From Rutstroemia sp. NJR-2017a BVV2 (Eukaryota; Ascomycota; Leotiomycetes; Helotiales; Rutstroemiaceae), in assembly GCA_002946415.1 (NCBI GenBank), contig NJPS01000010.1, positions 1,302,001 through 1,366,000 on the forward strand: a stretch of DNA of 64,000 bases. Direction: 5' to 3'. The notes below the pieces were generated by a model, which ran no database searches, was not told the origin of the DNA, and saw only the letters and a program-made list of their open reading frames with translations. Positions within the stretch are counted from its first letter, which is position 1. Each line of letters opens with the position of its first letter. Made by a program: the position numbers and the translations under genes. Below are positions 44,303-57,180 of the stretch, piece by piece.

Positions 44303-46489
44303 CTACCGAGGCGGCTCCCCACTAATAGAGTCCTCATCCATGGTATCCTCCTCCGTCTCAGTTTCCGTTTCCGTCTCCGTCTCGGTCGGCACAGCCAACT
44401 GCTCCATCTTCGCTTGCTGACCCGCCACCGCCGCCTTCCTCGCCTCTCTCAACAAACTCGCGCCAATCTCCGACATACCCTCATTATCGCCCTCGTCGCC
44501 ATCATCCGGGGGCGCCAGAACCCTCGGCGGAAGTGGAATATCGCTAATTCTCACTTTATAATCCAGCGCTCGTTTCCCTTCATTGATCAGCTCCTCCGTC
44601 CAGCCGAGACATCGTTTCAGACTCTGGTTCATCTTTTGGCTGTCGACGAGCAGCTGTTGATGTTTGGATAGATCGAGCTGCAACCGCTTTTCGTCTTTCT
44701 GGCGATGTTTGAGATCGTTTTGGGCGACGGCGCCGGGACTGAGTGCGCCGTCGTCGTCGAGGTCGTCTTCTTCTGAGGTGTCGAAGTCTTCGTCTGGTTC
44801 ATCGAGTTCTTGCTCTGCGCTGGAGTTTTCTTCGCTCATGTTCGACAGGGCTGACAATTCGGTGCCGTCAACGGAAAGTGTGGCGCTTGCGACGCGTGAT
44901 GATGCTGCTGTTGCCATGGAGAATCGACCTGACCGGCTTAATCGTTTGTATCTTCGTAGCTCTGCCGTTTGCTTCCTCATCTTCCTTTCTAGCGTTCGGT
45001 TTATGGCTTCAAGTGACGAATTGGTGATTTCCAGATCTAAAACTTTGCGCTCTCTCCGTGCATCTGCAGCTAATTCGTTCATACGTTCTATAGTATCCCC
45101 AGCTTTCAGGGGCTCTTTTGATTCTTTGTGCCCCTCGTCCTCTTCCTCCGCAGAACTCGATTCTTCTTCTTCATCCTCGTCGGTATTCTGTTCTTCTGGA
45201 ATATCTTCTGTTGCTGGTGTCGAAACCGGACTCGAGGGTTCTGTTATTGTGATTGGGTTTTGTCCATCGTTAGAATAGCCTCCTGAGGATATCTTCCTCG
45301 TTAGTACCAGTTTCTCCATAGAAGATCCGCCACTTGTTGATCGTCGATGCCCCCGGCCAAAATCACCGCTCGTTCTTCGAACACTATTCGCAGAGTTACC
45401 TCGTCCCCCGATCTGCGGCCGAGGAAGACCAGGAGAGGGAAGGGAGGGCGTGGTTCTTGCTGACGAAATGGAGGCATATTGTGTTCCCTTCTGCGGCGAC
45501 CCGGACCTTTGCGATGGGGATGTCGGGTGATTTGCCAGCCGCGGTGAAGTGACTCTAGACGTTGTAGATATTACTGAGCTGGGTCGGGATGGGGCGAAAT
45601 GTGGTGAGGGAGAAAGTTGTAAATCGGGAGTACCATTGGCGCGGAAGAATTTCGCATGACCTCGCTCTTCGCCGATTGTAGATGCCCCTGGTCGGACAGT
45701 AGGTTCCTTGGGTATTTTGTCGCCGTTTGCATATAAGAATGTAGATGCCCTTTTCGAGGACGGAGCTCTAGGCGGATGGGAAGCATGAAGCTCTGGCTTG
45801 ACTTCACTTGCGAAAAAGAACTTGGAGTCGGCGGGATTCTGCGCTGTACTTATATGCTTGAAATCTGAGCCAAAGGCTACAGTCTGTCGTTTCGACATAT
45901 CCTTTTCCAGACCATTTATCCCCAGCCCAGCCCCATTCTGTACAGAATCGTGATATAACCGTGGAGGAAGTTCTGAAGGAGTGGGCGTCGCCGAGGGTGT
46001 GCTACTTGCACTTTCAAATCGAGCCTTTCGATTTGACGATCTGGTCGTGATGTTATTGCTAGTTAGGAATGTTGAAGCCGGTGTCGTTGTGTCGTCCCTG
46101 GCATTGTTCGGGGTTGTATTCTCGGAACGCGATTGTCTCGAGGCGGGTCTTGCTGATAACTTGGGAGTCACAGGAGGTCTATTTCCCGTCTTCGCGGTTG
46201 CGGCTGCAGTTAAAGTCGGTCTCAAAGGTTGACTTGGATTTTGCTTATCGTATAAAGGCATATTTGGATTTCCACTTTTCGCGGTCAATGGCGCAGAATC
46301 TTTCTGCGGTACGACTCGCATTATGGCATTGTGATCTTGCGATTGCAAAGGTTTTCGATAAGGCGGTGGGGTTCTTGCAGGTCGTGAGCGTAAGGTTGGA
46401 GGAGTGGATTTTGTATTCCGAGTCGGAATGGTATGGTGGTGAGTAGTGGTGTTTTGGTGAGCCACTGAGAGGACAGCGGCGGCCCTCAT
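44303..46489 (-). CDS. Large disordered protein with a short coiled coil, hypothetical
   Basis: A single-exon frame of 728 aa, too long to be chance and with fungal codon use. Residues 1-400 are Ser/Thr/Pro/Arg-rich with many SP and TP sites, suggesting a phosphoprotein. An acidic block (DEDEEEESSSAEEEDEG) leads to a coiled coil of about 50 residues, ITNSSLEAINRTLERKMRKQ, then AELRRYKRLSRSGRFS. A second acidic block and a helical stretch follow (QLDLSKHQQLLVDSQKMNQS, CLGWTEELINEGKRALDYKV). The tail has a TE repeat made by a TCCGTC microsatellite. The 'LEAINRTLERKMRKQ...RRYKRLSRSGR' block is the part most likely to be conserved. I do not recognise the family. The long plus-strand frame at 44664-45278 is its shadow. 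Confidence 0.8.
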   Translation of the reverse strand: MRAAAVLSVAHQNTTTHHHTIPTRNTKSTPPTLRSRPARTPPPYRKPLQSQDHNAIMRVVPQKDSAPLTAKSGNPNMPLYDKQNPSQPLRPTLTAAATAKTGNRPPVTPKLSARPASRQSRSENTTPNNARDDTTTPASTFLTSNNITTRSSNRKARFESASSTPSATPTPSELPPRLYHDSVQNGAGLGINGLEKDMSKRQTVAFGSDFKHISTAQNPADSKFFFASEVKPELHASHPPRAPSSKRASTFLYANGDKIPKEPTVRPGASTIGEERGHAKFFRANGTPDLQLSPSPHFAPSRPSSVISTTSRVTSPRLANHPTSPSQRSGSPQKGTQYASISSARTTPSLPSPGLPRPQIGGRGNSANSVRRTSGDFGRGHRRSTSGGSSMEKLVLTRKISSGGYSNDGQNPITITEPSSPVSTPATEDIPEEQNTDEDEEEESSSAEEEDEGHKESKEPLKAGDTIERMNELAADARRERKVLDLEITNSSLEAINRTLERKMRKQTAELRRYKRLSRSGRFSMATAASSRVASATLSVDGTELSALSNMSEENSSAEQELDEPDEDFDTSEEDDLDDDGALSPGAVAQNDLKHRQKDEKRLQLDLSKHQQLLVDSQKMNQSLKRCLGWTEELINEGKRALDYKVRISDIPLPPRVLAPPDDGDEGDNEGMSEIGASLLREARKAAVAGQQAKMEQLAVPTETETETETETEEDTMDEDSISGEPPR

Positions 46490-47876
46490 AGATTTCTAGC
46501 GAATGGGGTGAGGTTTCTCGTTAGAACGCTTAAAAGGAGTATTCTCTGCGTCTGCTGCGTCTTCATAAAATTATCTAAATTGCTCTCTCTTCATAAGTGA
46601 ATATTACTGGTATACGAATTTGTACGGAAGTGCACATCAAAAGAATATTATTATTTTCTCAACCGTTTTTTTTTTTGGCGATATTTGTGTAACTTTGTTT
46701 TGTTTACTTTCAGCTGCACACCCAGTGAGTTTACCGGCAGCTTCCATACAGCCGCCAGATATATCAAGCCTCCTATTGTATTGACCACGGGAGGTTAAAG
46801 TTCACAGTCTTCTAGGGGCAGACGACTTTGCTGTACACACGAGGATCCTTGGAAATGATTCTGCCGACGTGTGAGGAGACGCGAGAACCGATTTGATTGC
46901 AAATTCATGCGACGAAGCGGTAACGTATGGCAACAACTGCTATTCAGAATAGCATATCACAATGACCCCTCATCGTCTATACTTGTATGGCAGGAGGTTA
47001 TCTCCCACGTGCCTCCGTAGCTCTAGCCCTAAACACCGCGAGGGGACTATCCTGCTTGCCATACACACGCTGTTCATGATCTTCTGGTTTCCGGTTTTGC
47101 AGAAGAGCCGTCAAACATGAACGGGAAACATAAGTTAGCATGTATGACGATGCGTGCATACGGAATATGCTGCACTTCTGTCCGAGTACCCTCTCCCGAT
47201 CCGACTGCATGCGAAAAATGGAGCTGAGCATAAATAGGGGTTCCACTGGTGTTCGTCCAGTGGTCCGTTAGTCATACGACTTGAAGAGTTCCTTAGTCGC
47301 TTCAGGTGATTGTGCCGAAGCACCTGGAAGAATGGAAGAAGCCTAAAATGTCTCGGTCGCATCGATTTTAGTGGATAGAAATATAATCCTGCCGAGCGAA
47401 CCCACCAGGATCGAAGCATAAGGCATTCCAGAAGTGTTCCCTATTTCGGCCCAATAGGAAGCAAGTCGCTCGTGATCCCGGCAGCATTGAAACAACCACC
47501 AAAGCACCAACTGTGACTGTCAAAGCAGTTGAAATGATGAGCTTCGTCGATACTCCAGAAGTGGAGGAAGCTCTACAGACTAGCTTTCCAAGATCTCTTC
47601 AGGACTCTCTTTAGGGCGCACCACACGACGATCTATGAAACCCAATTCTACTACTGTGCCCAAAGTCGAAATTACATTCATTGCGCAACATTACTGTCTC
47701 ATATCGCGAGCAGTGGTCATCGAGCTTGAGCACTGATCAAATACGGCGATGGGAAGGTAGTAGTTCTCTGTAATTTTCCGGGAACCTGTCTATGTATCTA
47801 TGTTTCCAAGCACGCAGCGCTGGTTATTTCAACAGGACGCTCGTCTCTTTCCATTACCAAACAGCTAAGAGTGGAT
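46490..47876. other. Intergenic region without a recognised gene
   Basis: About 1.4 kb, between the start of the disordered-protein gene and the stop of the saccharopine reductase gene (both minus strand). A ten-base T run is at about 46666-46675. Short minus-strand frames at 46998-47419 overlap each other and show no motif. Confidence 0.5.
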
Positions 47877-49507
47877 TTATACCACTCTCTCCACGAGCGC
47901 AATACCTTCGCCCGCCAAGGCCTCTCTGATGGGATCACACATCTCCTTGCGATACGGAGCGTGAATGCCCGGGACGGTGAAAGCCGGATGGCGGTCCAGA
48001 AGAAGCCGCGTTGCAATACCGCAGGTAACACCAACTGAACGGGCCATGGCGGAATATCCTTCCGGGTCACCTACGAGCTCAAGAGTGCTAGTCATAGTAT
48101 CCTAGCCGCAGCATTCATGAGTATGGTTACTCGTGAAGTATTTTCATGAGAAGTAATTGGAGCAAGCACTTACCCTCTTTCCATCCTTCCATTCGATCAC
48201 AAACTTATGCTGGAGCATTACTAAATCACGTTCTCCAGGCTTAAAGGTGAGAAGCTTCGCTAGCTGATGGCAAAGGGTGTCGAAGACATTGCCAGACACG
48301 ATCACGGCTAGCTCATCTGAGAAAAGACCGAACGCGCGCATACCCGAGATGATTCGATCCGCTTCCACTTCATTTGGGAATTTGTAGACTTGCTTGATCT
48401 GAGCTACAAGGGAGCTGAAGCAGTAAGAATCAAGTCAGTATTTGGATTCGTCACCATAGGAAGTGAGGTTAAAAGTCCATACCCCTCGTTCGAGCTGCGA
48501 GACCCAACTAAGTTTAGCTGAATCTCTGCCCAGGTAATACCTTCCCTGAGCCATTCTTTCTCCTCGTCATCAAGCCAGCCAATCCCAGCAAGTGCCTGGA
48601 TGAACTCGGGGTTTCCCTTGTATCTGAGTGACCCGCGTATAACTGTTTCTGCCTCGGGAATGTTATAAAACTCCTTGAACGGAACAGAATCACGGTTCGG
48701 GTATGCAACAAACGAGTATCCATCCATGACATGGTATGGCTCAGCAATAGACATCAGCTTAGTGGACGGTATATTGACTGTTTCACCCTGGCATAAAAAG
48801 GAAGCGGAGTTGCGCTGCGATAGTATTGCCCCCTTGGGAGACCACGAAAATTTGAAGCCGAGAGGGTTATCAGCGCATTCTGGTGCGGGCAGACCTCCGC
48901 AATAGGAGTAGAACTCTCTGATCTGAGCAGGTGCAAAGACTGGTTAGCTCATAGATATGAAAATTTTAGACAGCTTTACGCGTACCTGGCCTCCTTTCGC
49001 ATGCACTTCATCGATCGTTTTAATTGCATACAAATGATCAACTCCCGGATCAACGCCTACTTCATTCAGCACCACAATCCTGGCATTCTTGACCTCGTCT
49101 TCTAGCTCTCGCATCGCAGGAGAAACATAGCTGGTGGTTACTACGTTCGTCTTTCCCTTGATGGCAGATCTGATCACTGCTGAATGATGTACATATGGAA
49201 CGAGGGATATGACGAGATCGTGGGCTGCAATGTAAGTGTCGAGACTCTCAGTATGTGATACATCCAAGGCCAATGTCTTAGCCCCCGGTGTTTTAGAAGC
49301 AAGAACTTGTGCAGAAGACAGAGTTCGACAAGCTGATTCACACGAAAATTACGTTAGCCCTCGAGAAACAATTTTATCTTCGGGTGCGAGTTGACGAGGT
49401 TGCTTACCGATTGTGACTTCATTATTGGGACTGCGCATCAGGTATTCGACACATGGCGGTGCAACCATACCACTTCCAAGCACGAGAATCTTCTTATTTT
49501 CAGCCAT
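47877..49507 (-). CDS. LYS9: Saccharopine dehydrogenase (NADP+, L-glutamate-forming)
   Basis: The saccharopine reductase of the fungal alpha-aminoadipate route to lysine (EC 1.5.1.10), joining aminoadipate semialdehyde and glutamate. Exons: 49408-49507, 48986-49332, 48483-48922, 48174-48414 and 47877-48101, giving 450 aa, the usual Lys9 length. The Rossmann fold opens with ILVLGSGMVAPP right after the start. Further family blocks: ISLVPYVHHSAVI, NEVGVDPGVDHLYAIKTI, FYSYCGGLPAPECADNPLGF, KFSWSPKGAIL, YKGNPEFIQAL and DPEGYSAMARSVGVTCGIA near the C-terminus. Introns are 63-75 bp, slightly longer than in the neighbours. The gene appears intact. Confidence 0.96.
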
Positions 49508-51996
49508 TTTGCTATATCAACTATACCAAACGTAACGGCCGCGAGGAAAATATTTGCCGTCGAGGATGATGGCTCATGTAGGGTCCTTGATAAGAGACTT
49601 CTCGGCAGTGAGTCACCGGCGAGCGATATCAACTTCACGTCATGACTGGAGCACTAGACTCTTGATACAGAGACTTTCATGGCCCAAACAGAAAATTGAA
49701 ATGCTTCAGCATCAGAAGAATCTACTTGGCAGCTTCTGCGGAAGGAATATTTTCAATCTAGACCCTCTTGAAATTACTACTCTGCTTAAATTGGTTGGTA
49801 TCGAGACTCGACAAATAGAAGACATAATTGCTCCTCAGTGAACACAAACCTGAATACATTTTCTTTGAAGTGCTGATAACGATCTTAAAGCATACAACGA
49901 TCTTATAGCATATGCTCATTCCCTCTTTTTCGTGGTCAGCAATATCCATTAAGCTCGGATTTCGGCGGGCATACCAACTCCTCGAGCTTTTGTCAACACC
50001 AACCACTCATTGGTGGGTGAAGGCAACCTATGGATTTGAGAACAGAACAGTGCTGCAATAATATCGTCACGAAGCTCGTCTTATCGTGTCACCTTAAGGG
50101 TTCGTTTCAAGCATATGTTGGAAAGCCATGCTGCTTGAGGTGTAGGGAAACAATTCTTATCCAACTTCAACCTTCATTCCGGGACCTCGTCGAAAACTGA
50201 TGATTTACCTATGACCGAGGTTGAAGAGTGACTCCTCAGTTCACGTCTCGTCCCGACAACTCTCAGCCCACCCCGCAGTAAGATCCCGCCAATTCTAGCA
50301 AGTCGTTCCTGGTGCCGTCTCCTGAATGAAAGAAGCGAGGAGGCCAAGACCGCCAGGTTGATAGCCTATCGCCACTTAGCGATGCTAAATGCTAATACAC
50401 TAGTGGTCGTTCTTCATGGCACTCCAAGTTTCCTTTGTTGCATTCATTGCTTGGATCACACAGCGGCCGGGCTGTCTCGGAGTCCCTTTAACAGGCCGTC
50501 CTAGATTCAAACTCTATTCGTGTCGTTGGCTAACCCAACATTTCCAAAACTCTGGCTGGTATCAAAACACTGTGCGACACGCAAGCTCGAAAAGACATAT
50601 ATCGTCGATAAATGTCAAAATTTTCCTCGGCACCACCGGCGAATAAGTGTTTTCCATGATCATGTATGATGAAGCCAAAATCCGCCGTCTCGGTCAGCCA
50701 AGGCGGAGTATCCTATCTGGGACTCTTACAGCCGCGTACCATGCGTGGCCAACATGGTATGTCTGAACCTTTCTTTAAGCGGGACCAAATGGACACTCTA
50801 AGATTGCTCGAGCGTGAGGTCATGCGAATGGCAGGTATATTTTCTACACAGAGGGTATTGGTTGCCTTTCCTTTGGAGTTTGGATGTTGAGCCTTGGCTG
50901 CAGCAACGCTACGATCTTTTATGGAATGATTCGCGCCTAAGCGATGTACGAAGAATCGCAGTGGAGACAGCAGGTACTTCGTATAGATGCCAAAATCCTT
51001 GACAAAAGTGAATTTATCTGCTATTGAATCTGTCAGATTCTAGTTAGCAGCAATCATGCCTACAACTTTCACTCCTGTTTCTGTAGATGCTTCGAAGATT
51101 ACTGCAAACAGACGGGCCCTGCATCCTACATCAAGTTATCAACACGACAATACTGCGGCATCTTCATTACCAACCAGAGCGGAGTCTCCCCGCATCCCCG
51201 CACCCCACAATCCCCCACAGACCCAGATTCAGCTCCGCTATTCCACGCCATGCAAAAGTGAAAGGCAGTGGAGCTAGTCACAGTGGCACCTGTCTGATTT
51301 GGCGCAACTTTCTTATGAACGACGTTAGTATGACATGCCATCGACACCTGGCAAAATGAGGGGCAACATCGTGTTATCCATTACATCGGAGTTCGATCAA
51401 ACTCTACCTGGTATTTATCGATTGCCCTTCTTCCTCCTTACTGGAACCTCACATATCTAAATGCTGTGACGGTGTCAACCTTTCTTTTTTTGCGCTTCAT
51501 TTTCGTGACTTGAATCTCTGTCCCATTTTGTTGTCTTTGCCTCCACAACGTCCAACTTTCCGGATGCTTCACGTCAATATCTGGAGGAAACAGAACACGG
51601 CAAGTCGTAGCTAAGTCTACAGACGGAATGAAGCCACACCGAGGTAATTTCCTTCAGGGCTATGTTTAACTGGCGCCATGGCGCCCAGAGTCGAGCCCCG
51701 GTCCAATCAATCACACCCCCAGTTCGACAGCGAACATGTACTCCAACACCCCGCAGTCTGGTATCTAAGATAAACTCGACTGTGGAGAGGTATGTGTTAA
51801 TCGTTTGAATGCTAACCTTCCAAGACTCAATGTGTTATATATAGGGGTATTCCTTCTCTTATTCCAGCATAATCGTTACTTGCCATTCTCCTCAAGCCTT
51901 TCCCCATATTCCTTCTTCAAGCGTGACTGGGATATCTGCAGACCCACCTTGCAGCTCTTTCTTTCATCCTGTTGAGTGCGACAAAGGTACGCCAAT
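49508..51996. other. 2.5-kb intergenic region without a recognised gene
   Basis: This separates LYS9 and the next carrier gene, which are divergent. Frames at 49554-49841, 50416-50646, 50666-50890 and 51056-51359 have no motif, and I could not chain them into a spliced model. The last 150 bp are C/T-rich, as in the leader of the downstream gene. Confidence 0.5.
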
Positions 51997-53673
51997 ATGG
52001 CACCCTCTGATATCGAGAAGCATGGCAACGAGCATATCGAGGACACACTAGAAGCTACCTATACAAAAGATTCCGAAGCAATCAACGATGCGCGAATCAA
52101 TCGATATACTCTAGAGGAGCAGCGCAAAATTGTCCATAGGGTCGATCGACGACTGGTCCTCACACTCGGTGTCTTATATTGTTGTAGTTTGGTCGATAGG
52201 ACTAATTTATCAAGTGCCAATATCGCTGGGTAGGTTCTGCGTCCTGCAGCTATGATTGAAATTCTAGCTAACTGAATGAAAAAGTATGGCCAAAGGACCA
52301 GGCTCTCTGCACCTCGTTGGCAGCCAGTATTCTATTATCGTCTTGGTCTTCTTCATTACATATGTCATCTTCCAACCACCCGCGACAGTCATCATGCGCA
52401 AACTGGGTCCGCGTAAATTCCTATCCTTTATCGTCCTACTATGGGGTGCTTGCATGATTGTAGGTTTGACTCCTTTCGTCTTCTTCAACCTTTCCCCTTG
52501 TTTGCTCTGAAGGCCAACAGACTCATAACTCACACTCATACAGGGCTTCGGCTTCGTCACAAAATGGGACCAAATGGTTGGCCTTCGCATCATTCTAGGC
52601 GTCCTCGAAGCTGGTTTTTTCCCCGGCTGCGCCTACCTCCTCAGCACTTGGTACACACGATACGAACTCCAAAAGCGTAACGCCGTCTTCTACCTCATCG
52701 GCTCCATGGCATCAGCATGCTCCGGCATTCTCGCCTACGGTCTCATGCAAATGGATGGTCTCGGAGGCCAAGAAGGCTGGCGCTGGATCTTCATCATGGA
52801 GGGGATCCTAACCTGCGGCCTGGCCATACTCGGATACTTCCTCATTGTCGATTTCCCCGAACAGGCAGCCAGCTCATGGAAATTCCTCAGCAGGGAAGAA
52901 TCCGAGTTCATGGTCGCGAGAGTCGAAAGAGATCGTCATGATGCTATTCCTGAAGCATTCCGTATCAAGAATTACTTGAGACCATGTCTGGATAGTAAGG
53001 TCTGGGCGTTCGCTGCACTTTTCGGGTTGACTACTACGAATTCTTATGCTATTGCTTATTTCTTGCCGATCATTCTGCGCAATGGAATGAAGTTTAGTAT
53101 TGCGAAGGCGCAGTGTTTGGTTGCTCCGCCATATGTCGCTGCTGCGATTTTCATGTACAGTTTTGCGGTACTGGGCGACAAACATCGCGTTCGAGCACCA
53201 ATCATCATTGCAAATGCCGTCATTGGACTTATTGGTCTTCCACTTTTGGGCTATGCCACGAATAATGGAGTTAGATATTTCGGGGCTTTCCTGGCAACTA
53301 TCTCTTGCAATGCCAACATTCCCGCTAGTGAGTTGTCCCCCATACTCAATGAACCCCTTTTCCAAGAATAATCGCTAACAATTCCTTAGTCTTAACGTAC
53401 CAAGCGAACAACATCCGCGGCCAATGGAAACGCGCTCTATGTTCTGCAACTCTTGTTGGAGCTGGTGGAGTCGGCGGTATCATCGGTTCCACAGTATTTA
53501 GAGATCAAGATGCGCCAAAATATGGTCCTGGTATCATCACTTGCATGATTTCGAATGGATTGGTGGTTCTAATCACACTTGTGCTGTCACTGAAGTTCCA
53601 CAGGGCTAATAAGAGGGTAGAGCGGGGTGGGAAAGCCATTGAGGGACAGGCTGGGTTTAAATATACGTTGTAA
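51997..53673 (+). CDS. MFS transporter, anion:cation symporter family (Dal5/Tna1-like)
   Basis: A plasma-membrane carrier of the fungal family that imports allantoate, nicotinate, biotin, pantothenate and similar anions. Exons: 51997-52229, 52285-52459, 52544-53327 and 53390-53673, giving 491 aa. The start at 51997 (CAATATGGCA) opens a 50-residue polar N-terminus. VDRRLVLTLGVLYCCSLVDRTNL is the family signature at helix 1, with the DRTN motif. GPRKFLSFIVLLWGACMI, GLRIILGVLEAGFFPGC and STWYTRYELQKRNAVFYLIG follow, all typical. The C-terminal half has RVRAPIIIANAVIGLIGLPLLG and SCNANIPAILTYQANNIRGQWKRA (split by the last intron). The substrate cannot be deduced. An amidohydrolase gene follows 1.6 kb downstream on the same strand. 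Confidence 0.9.
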
Positions 53674-55262
53674 ACGGGTTAGGGTTGGAACTAATTGGTT
53701 TGATATTAGGAGTATGTGGATGGTGGTATTTTGATTATTTATGAGTTGTATATACCACAGAGGATTAACTACCAATTCATGACGTTTCTTTCACGATTTA
53801 CCAAAAGTGCTGTCGATTCTTCAGGGAATTTGAGACATCGACAGAGCTCGCCTGAATGCCCGACATCAAGGAGGTGCTCATCTGTCTTTTCTTGCTCATA
53901 ACGTGTGCACCACACTTGGACCTCGAGATCTAAGAGTACACAGACAAGCTCAATGTATCTTACCAAGTGGCTAATAATGGGGACTTCTAGATGAAATTCC
54001 CAGTTGCAGCCCAGTTGGATATTTTAAATCAAATAAAAGAGGATCGAAATGGCGAGAATGAAACTGTGCCGTACTTGAAGCCCAATCATCCTTCTTACAC
54101 AACGTTCCCCAAAACTGTGCAGCAGCAAGAACACGGTGCTTGCTCCTCCAAAGGCGTGGCCAAAACTCTCAGCACAACGTCACCACCGAACTCATCCCCA
54201 AAGCACCGGACGTTTCTCAACACTTGCTGTAAATTTTCGAAAAAGTTCGAAAGTAGTGAAGGCGTATGCAAGTGATGAGTGAAATGAGTCAGTCAAGTTC
54301 TTTAAGGTAAAACTCGAGAAATCTTCACCACGAGGGAATCATTTATACAAAGGGTGGAATATATATTTAAAGCTTGTATACATACCAAATACTAGTTCCA
54401 ATCTCTCAACTAGTTCCAACAGCATTCCATTACACTATCTCTGTAATTTTACCGGAATCTCGAGAAAAGAAGACAGTCATCACAAGGAAGTCTGTCTAAC
54501 CGGACAGCAATACAAACCAAAAAGAAAATCAAGAAGAAAATCAACAAGTAAACCAGGTTCGACTTAATCCGAGCCAGCCAACGGACCGGACATAATCATC
54601 GGCCCTCGCTTAATTCGTCGATTTAAGGGAGAGCGGGAGCGGACCTAAGCAATTGTACACATCCATATAACAGTGTCTTAACTCCAACCATATCCAGGGC
54701 TTAACCCCGTCAACGCGGCCGCCGCCGCCGCCTCCACTCCTGACATATCCATATCCTCACTCGGTCTTCGGCCGTTGGCAAAAGCGCGCTGTAGATCGAT
54801 TCGCAGAAGCACACATGCAACAGCTGTGATTTAAGTGGAGAATTGCCGTTTCGCATGCTTGTTAATCGTATGTCAAAGATGCAGATTACCTAAAACCCGG
54901 GTTGGAACAATACTTGGGATGGGTTCTAGTCTTTGTCTGGAGGATTTGGATTGGTTTTGGAGATCTGATATGCATGGTAATATCATACTTGGCTTACATC
55001 TCCCCACATTTCTATCTCGGCTTTATGCATACGAGCGAGTGCCGGGTGCTTGTTCATACTGCATGCATGCATTATGACGGTGGGATGATTAGCTTATGGA
55101 TTGCATATGTGAAGGAAGTGGCATTGAGTGAGAAGGTATATTGAACGCAAGGTTACGGGATGGTTTTAATGAATATAAACTTTTAGGTCAGACCTTTACT
55201 TCTTGAATCTCTCAATCATATTCTGCACATATTCCCATTTCCCATCATCAGCAGCCGCAAGC
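53674..55262. other. Intergenic region without a recognised gene
   Basis: 3' region of the carrier and promoter of the amidohydrolase. AAGAAAATCAA words repeat at 54520-54545 and a GCC-repeat (GCGGCCGCCGCCGCCGCC) lies at 54716-54733. Frames at 53991-54275 and 54835-55144 have no motif. Confidence 0.5.
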
Positions 55263-56817
55263 ATGTCTTTTAAAGTGCTCCAAGGCGGCACAGTCATCAC
55301 CTTCGACAACACCACCCAGCGAATAGTCGTCCTCCCCAACACCTCCCTCACCATCAAAGACTCCGTCATCCACTCCCTCACCCCCACCCTCTCCACGCCC
55401 ATTCCCCCCAACGCCGAAATCATCGACGTAACCGGCAAGATAGTGTCTCCCGGCTTCATCAACACCCACGTGCACACCTGGCAAACCGTATACCGTACCC
55501 TGGGGCCCGACGTGTTTCTCGCCCGCTACTTCGGCGACTGGCTGTGGCACCTGGCTGAGAAAACTGTTGCGGCATTCACACCCGATGATGTGTATATCAG
55601 TTGTTTGGAGGGGTATCTCGAAGGTTTAAACGCGGGGGTCACGTCATTTGTGGATCATGCGCATCATAATTGGGGAAGGGAGGTGGTGGCGCCGGGGTTT
55701 GATGCCGCGATGGATAGTGGGGCGAGGGTGTGGTGGTGTTATGATGTTGCGGAGCGGGAGGGGTTTCCCATGGAGGAGCAATGGGAGGTTTTTGGGGAGA
55801 TTGCAAAGAAGATGACTGCAGGGGGGTTGGTGCAGCCGGGTATTTCACTTGATGCTGTGGCGTGGAATTTTCAGAAGGATGGTGGAGATGCGGTGGAGCA
55901 TACACGGGAAATGATTCGGTATATCTATTTTAACATTTGGGCGAAAGAGAAACTTCTAACATGTCGCAGGAAGCTGAACCTCAAGGCTCTTACTATACAC
56001 CATATGGGTGGGCCGTGGCCAGGTAGGTCTCCTCCCCGCTCTAACAATTTATCTATCTGTCAAATACTAAGACATTCTACCAGGCCACCACAACTCAGCG
56101 CCTGCGCTAATGTGCGAGCATAAACTGCACAGCGACGAATGTCCAATAATCTTCTCCCACGCACCATTCCTCACCGCAGAAGATCAACACGCGTTACGTG
56201 AACACGATTCATTCATCTCCATCACGCCCGAATCCGAGTTTCATTTCGGCCATGGTCAGAAGACAGGCCATCTAATCTCCGACCAAGCATCTCTCGGGAT
56301 CGACACGAACTGGACATTCTCCGGCGACATATTATCGCAAGCACGCCTGTGGCTCCAAACAGTTCGAGTGACCAAATATCACAAAACCCTAGAAGGAGGT
56401 AAACTACCACGAGCAAATCCTTTCAGCGTCGAACAAGGTTTCCTCATGGCTACCCGTCAAGGAGGGCTTGCCCTCAAGCGTCCAGATATTGGCGTACTCC
56501 AGGTCGGCGCCAAAGCCGATATCGTGGTTTTCAATGGGGACTCTCCGAGCATGTTGGGCTGGAGTGATGCTGTAGCGGCTGTGATGCTTCATGCGAACAC
56601 GGGGGATATTGAGCATGTACTTGTCGATGGAGAGTTCCGGAAACGGGATTTCAAGTTGATGAATTTGAAGACGGAGTGGAGTCAGGTGAAGGATCGTTTC
56701 CTCAAAGCCGCGAGACGCATACAGCCGTTGGTTGCAGAACCACCACCGATGCCTGAAAAGGTTTTCGGCAGCGGTGAGATGGGGGATGTCGAGATTGTGA
56801 GCACGATTAGATCTTGA
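55263..56817 (+). CDS. Metal-dependent amidohydrolase, TRZ/ATZ (guanine/cytosine deaminase-like) family
   Basis: A cyclic amidohydrolase or deaminase of the ATZ/TRZ group. Exons: 55263-55918, 55970-56022 and 56084-56817, giving 480 aa. The start (AGCATGTCTTT) opens FKVLQGGTVITFD, the N-terminal beta-sandwich strand. GKIVSPGFINTHVHTW holds the HxH metal pair. Possible further ligands are His in TSFVDHAHH, in LTIHHMGG and in FSHAPF. SLGIDTNWTFSGD carries an Asp where the family has its metal-binding Asp. The C-terminal ADIVVFNGDSP closes the sandwich, as is usual. The substrate is unknown; a purine, pterin or triazine-like ring is typical for the group. The first exon is GC-rich relative to the rest. 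Confidence 0.9.
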
Positions 56818-57180
56818 GAGGTGGTGTACCTCAATCATTATTGTTAATGCCGCGTGAATAGCAGCAGTATTTGATCATAATATATCTACCATCTTTCAAC
56901 CCTGCACTAAGTGTCGGAGAGGTTGTTGAAGCCAGATAATGAGCATTGTGTAATCGCTATGCATATCAGTCATTCATTTCTTTTCCGCTGCATGTCTTTC
57001 ACATGCAGCAGACGGTGATAAAGCCAGAAGTCGACCAGTCGAACTCCTGGCCAATAATAATTGGTGATCACTGTCGCGCCTGGAAGCCGTGTATTAAGAT
57101 GCTCATGACTCATTTGCTCGTTTTCTTGTTGCTGGTGTGTATACAGTATACCAGTCATCAAAACCTCGAAATTGGAGGCG
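56818..57180. other. Convergent 3' gap
   Basis: 3' regions of the amidohydrolase and the CFEM receptor. No gene was recognised. Confidence 0.5.

Noticed and set aside
44664..45278. 204-codon Ser-rich frame on the plus strand
   Set aside because: It is antisense to the 728-residue frame; its Ser runs mirror the acidic Glu/Asp repeats of the other strand.
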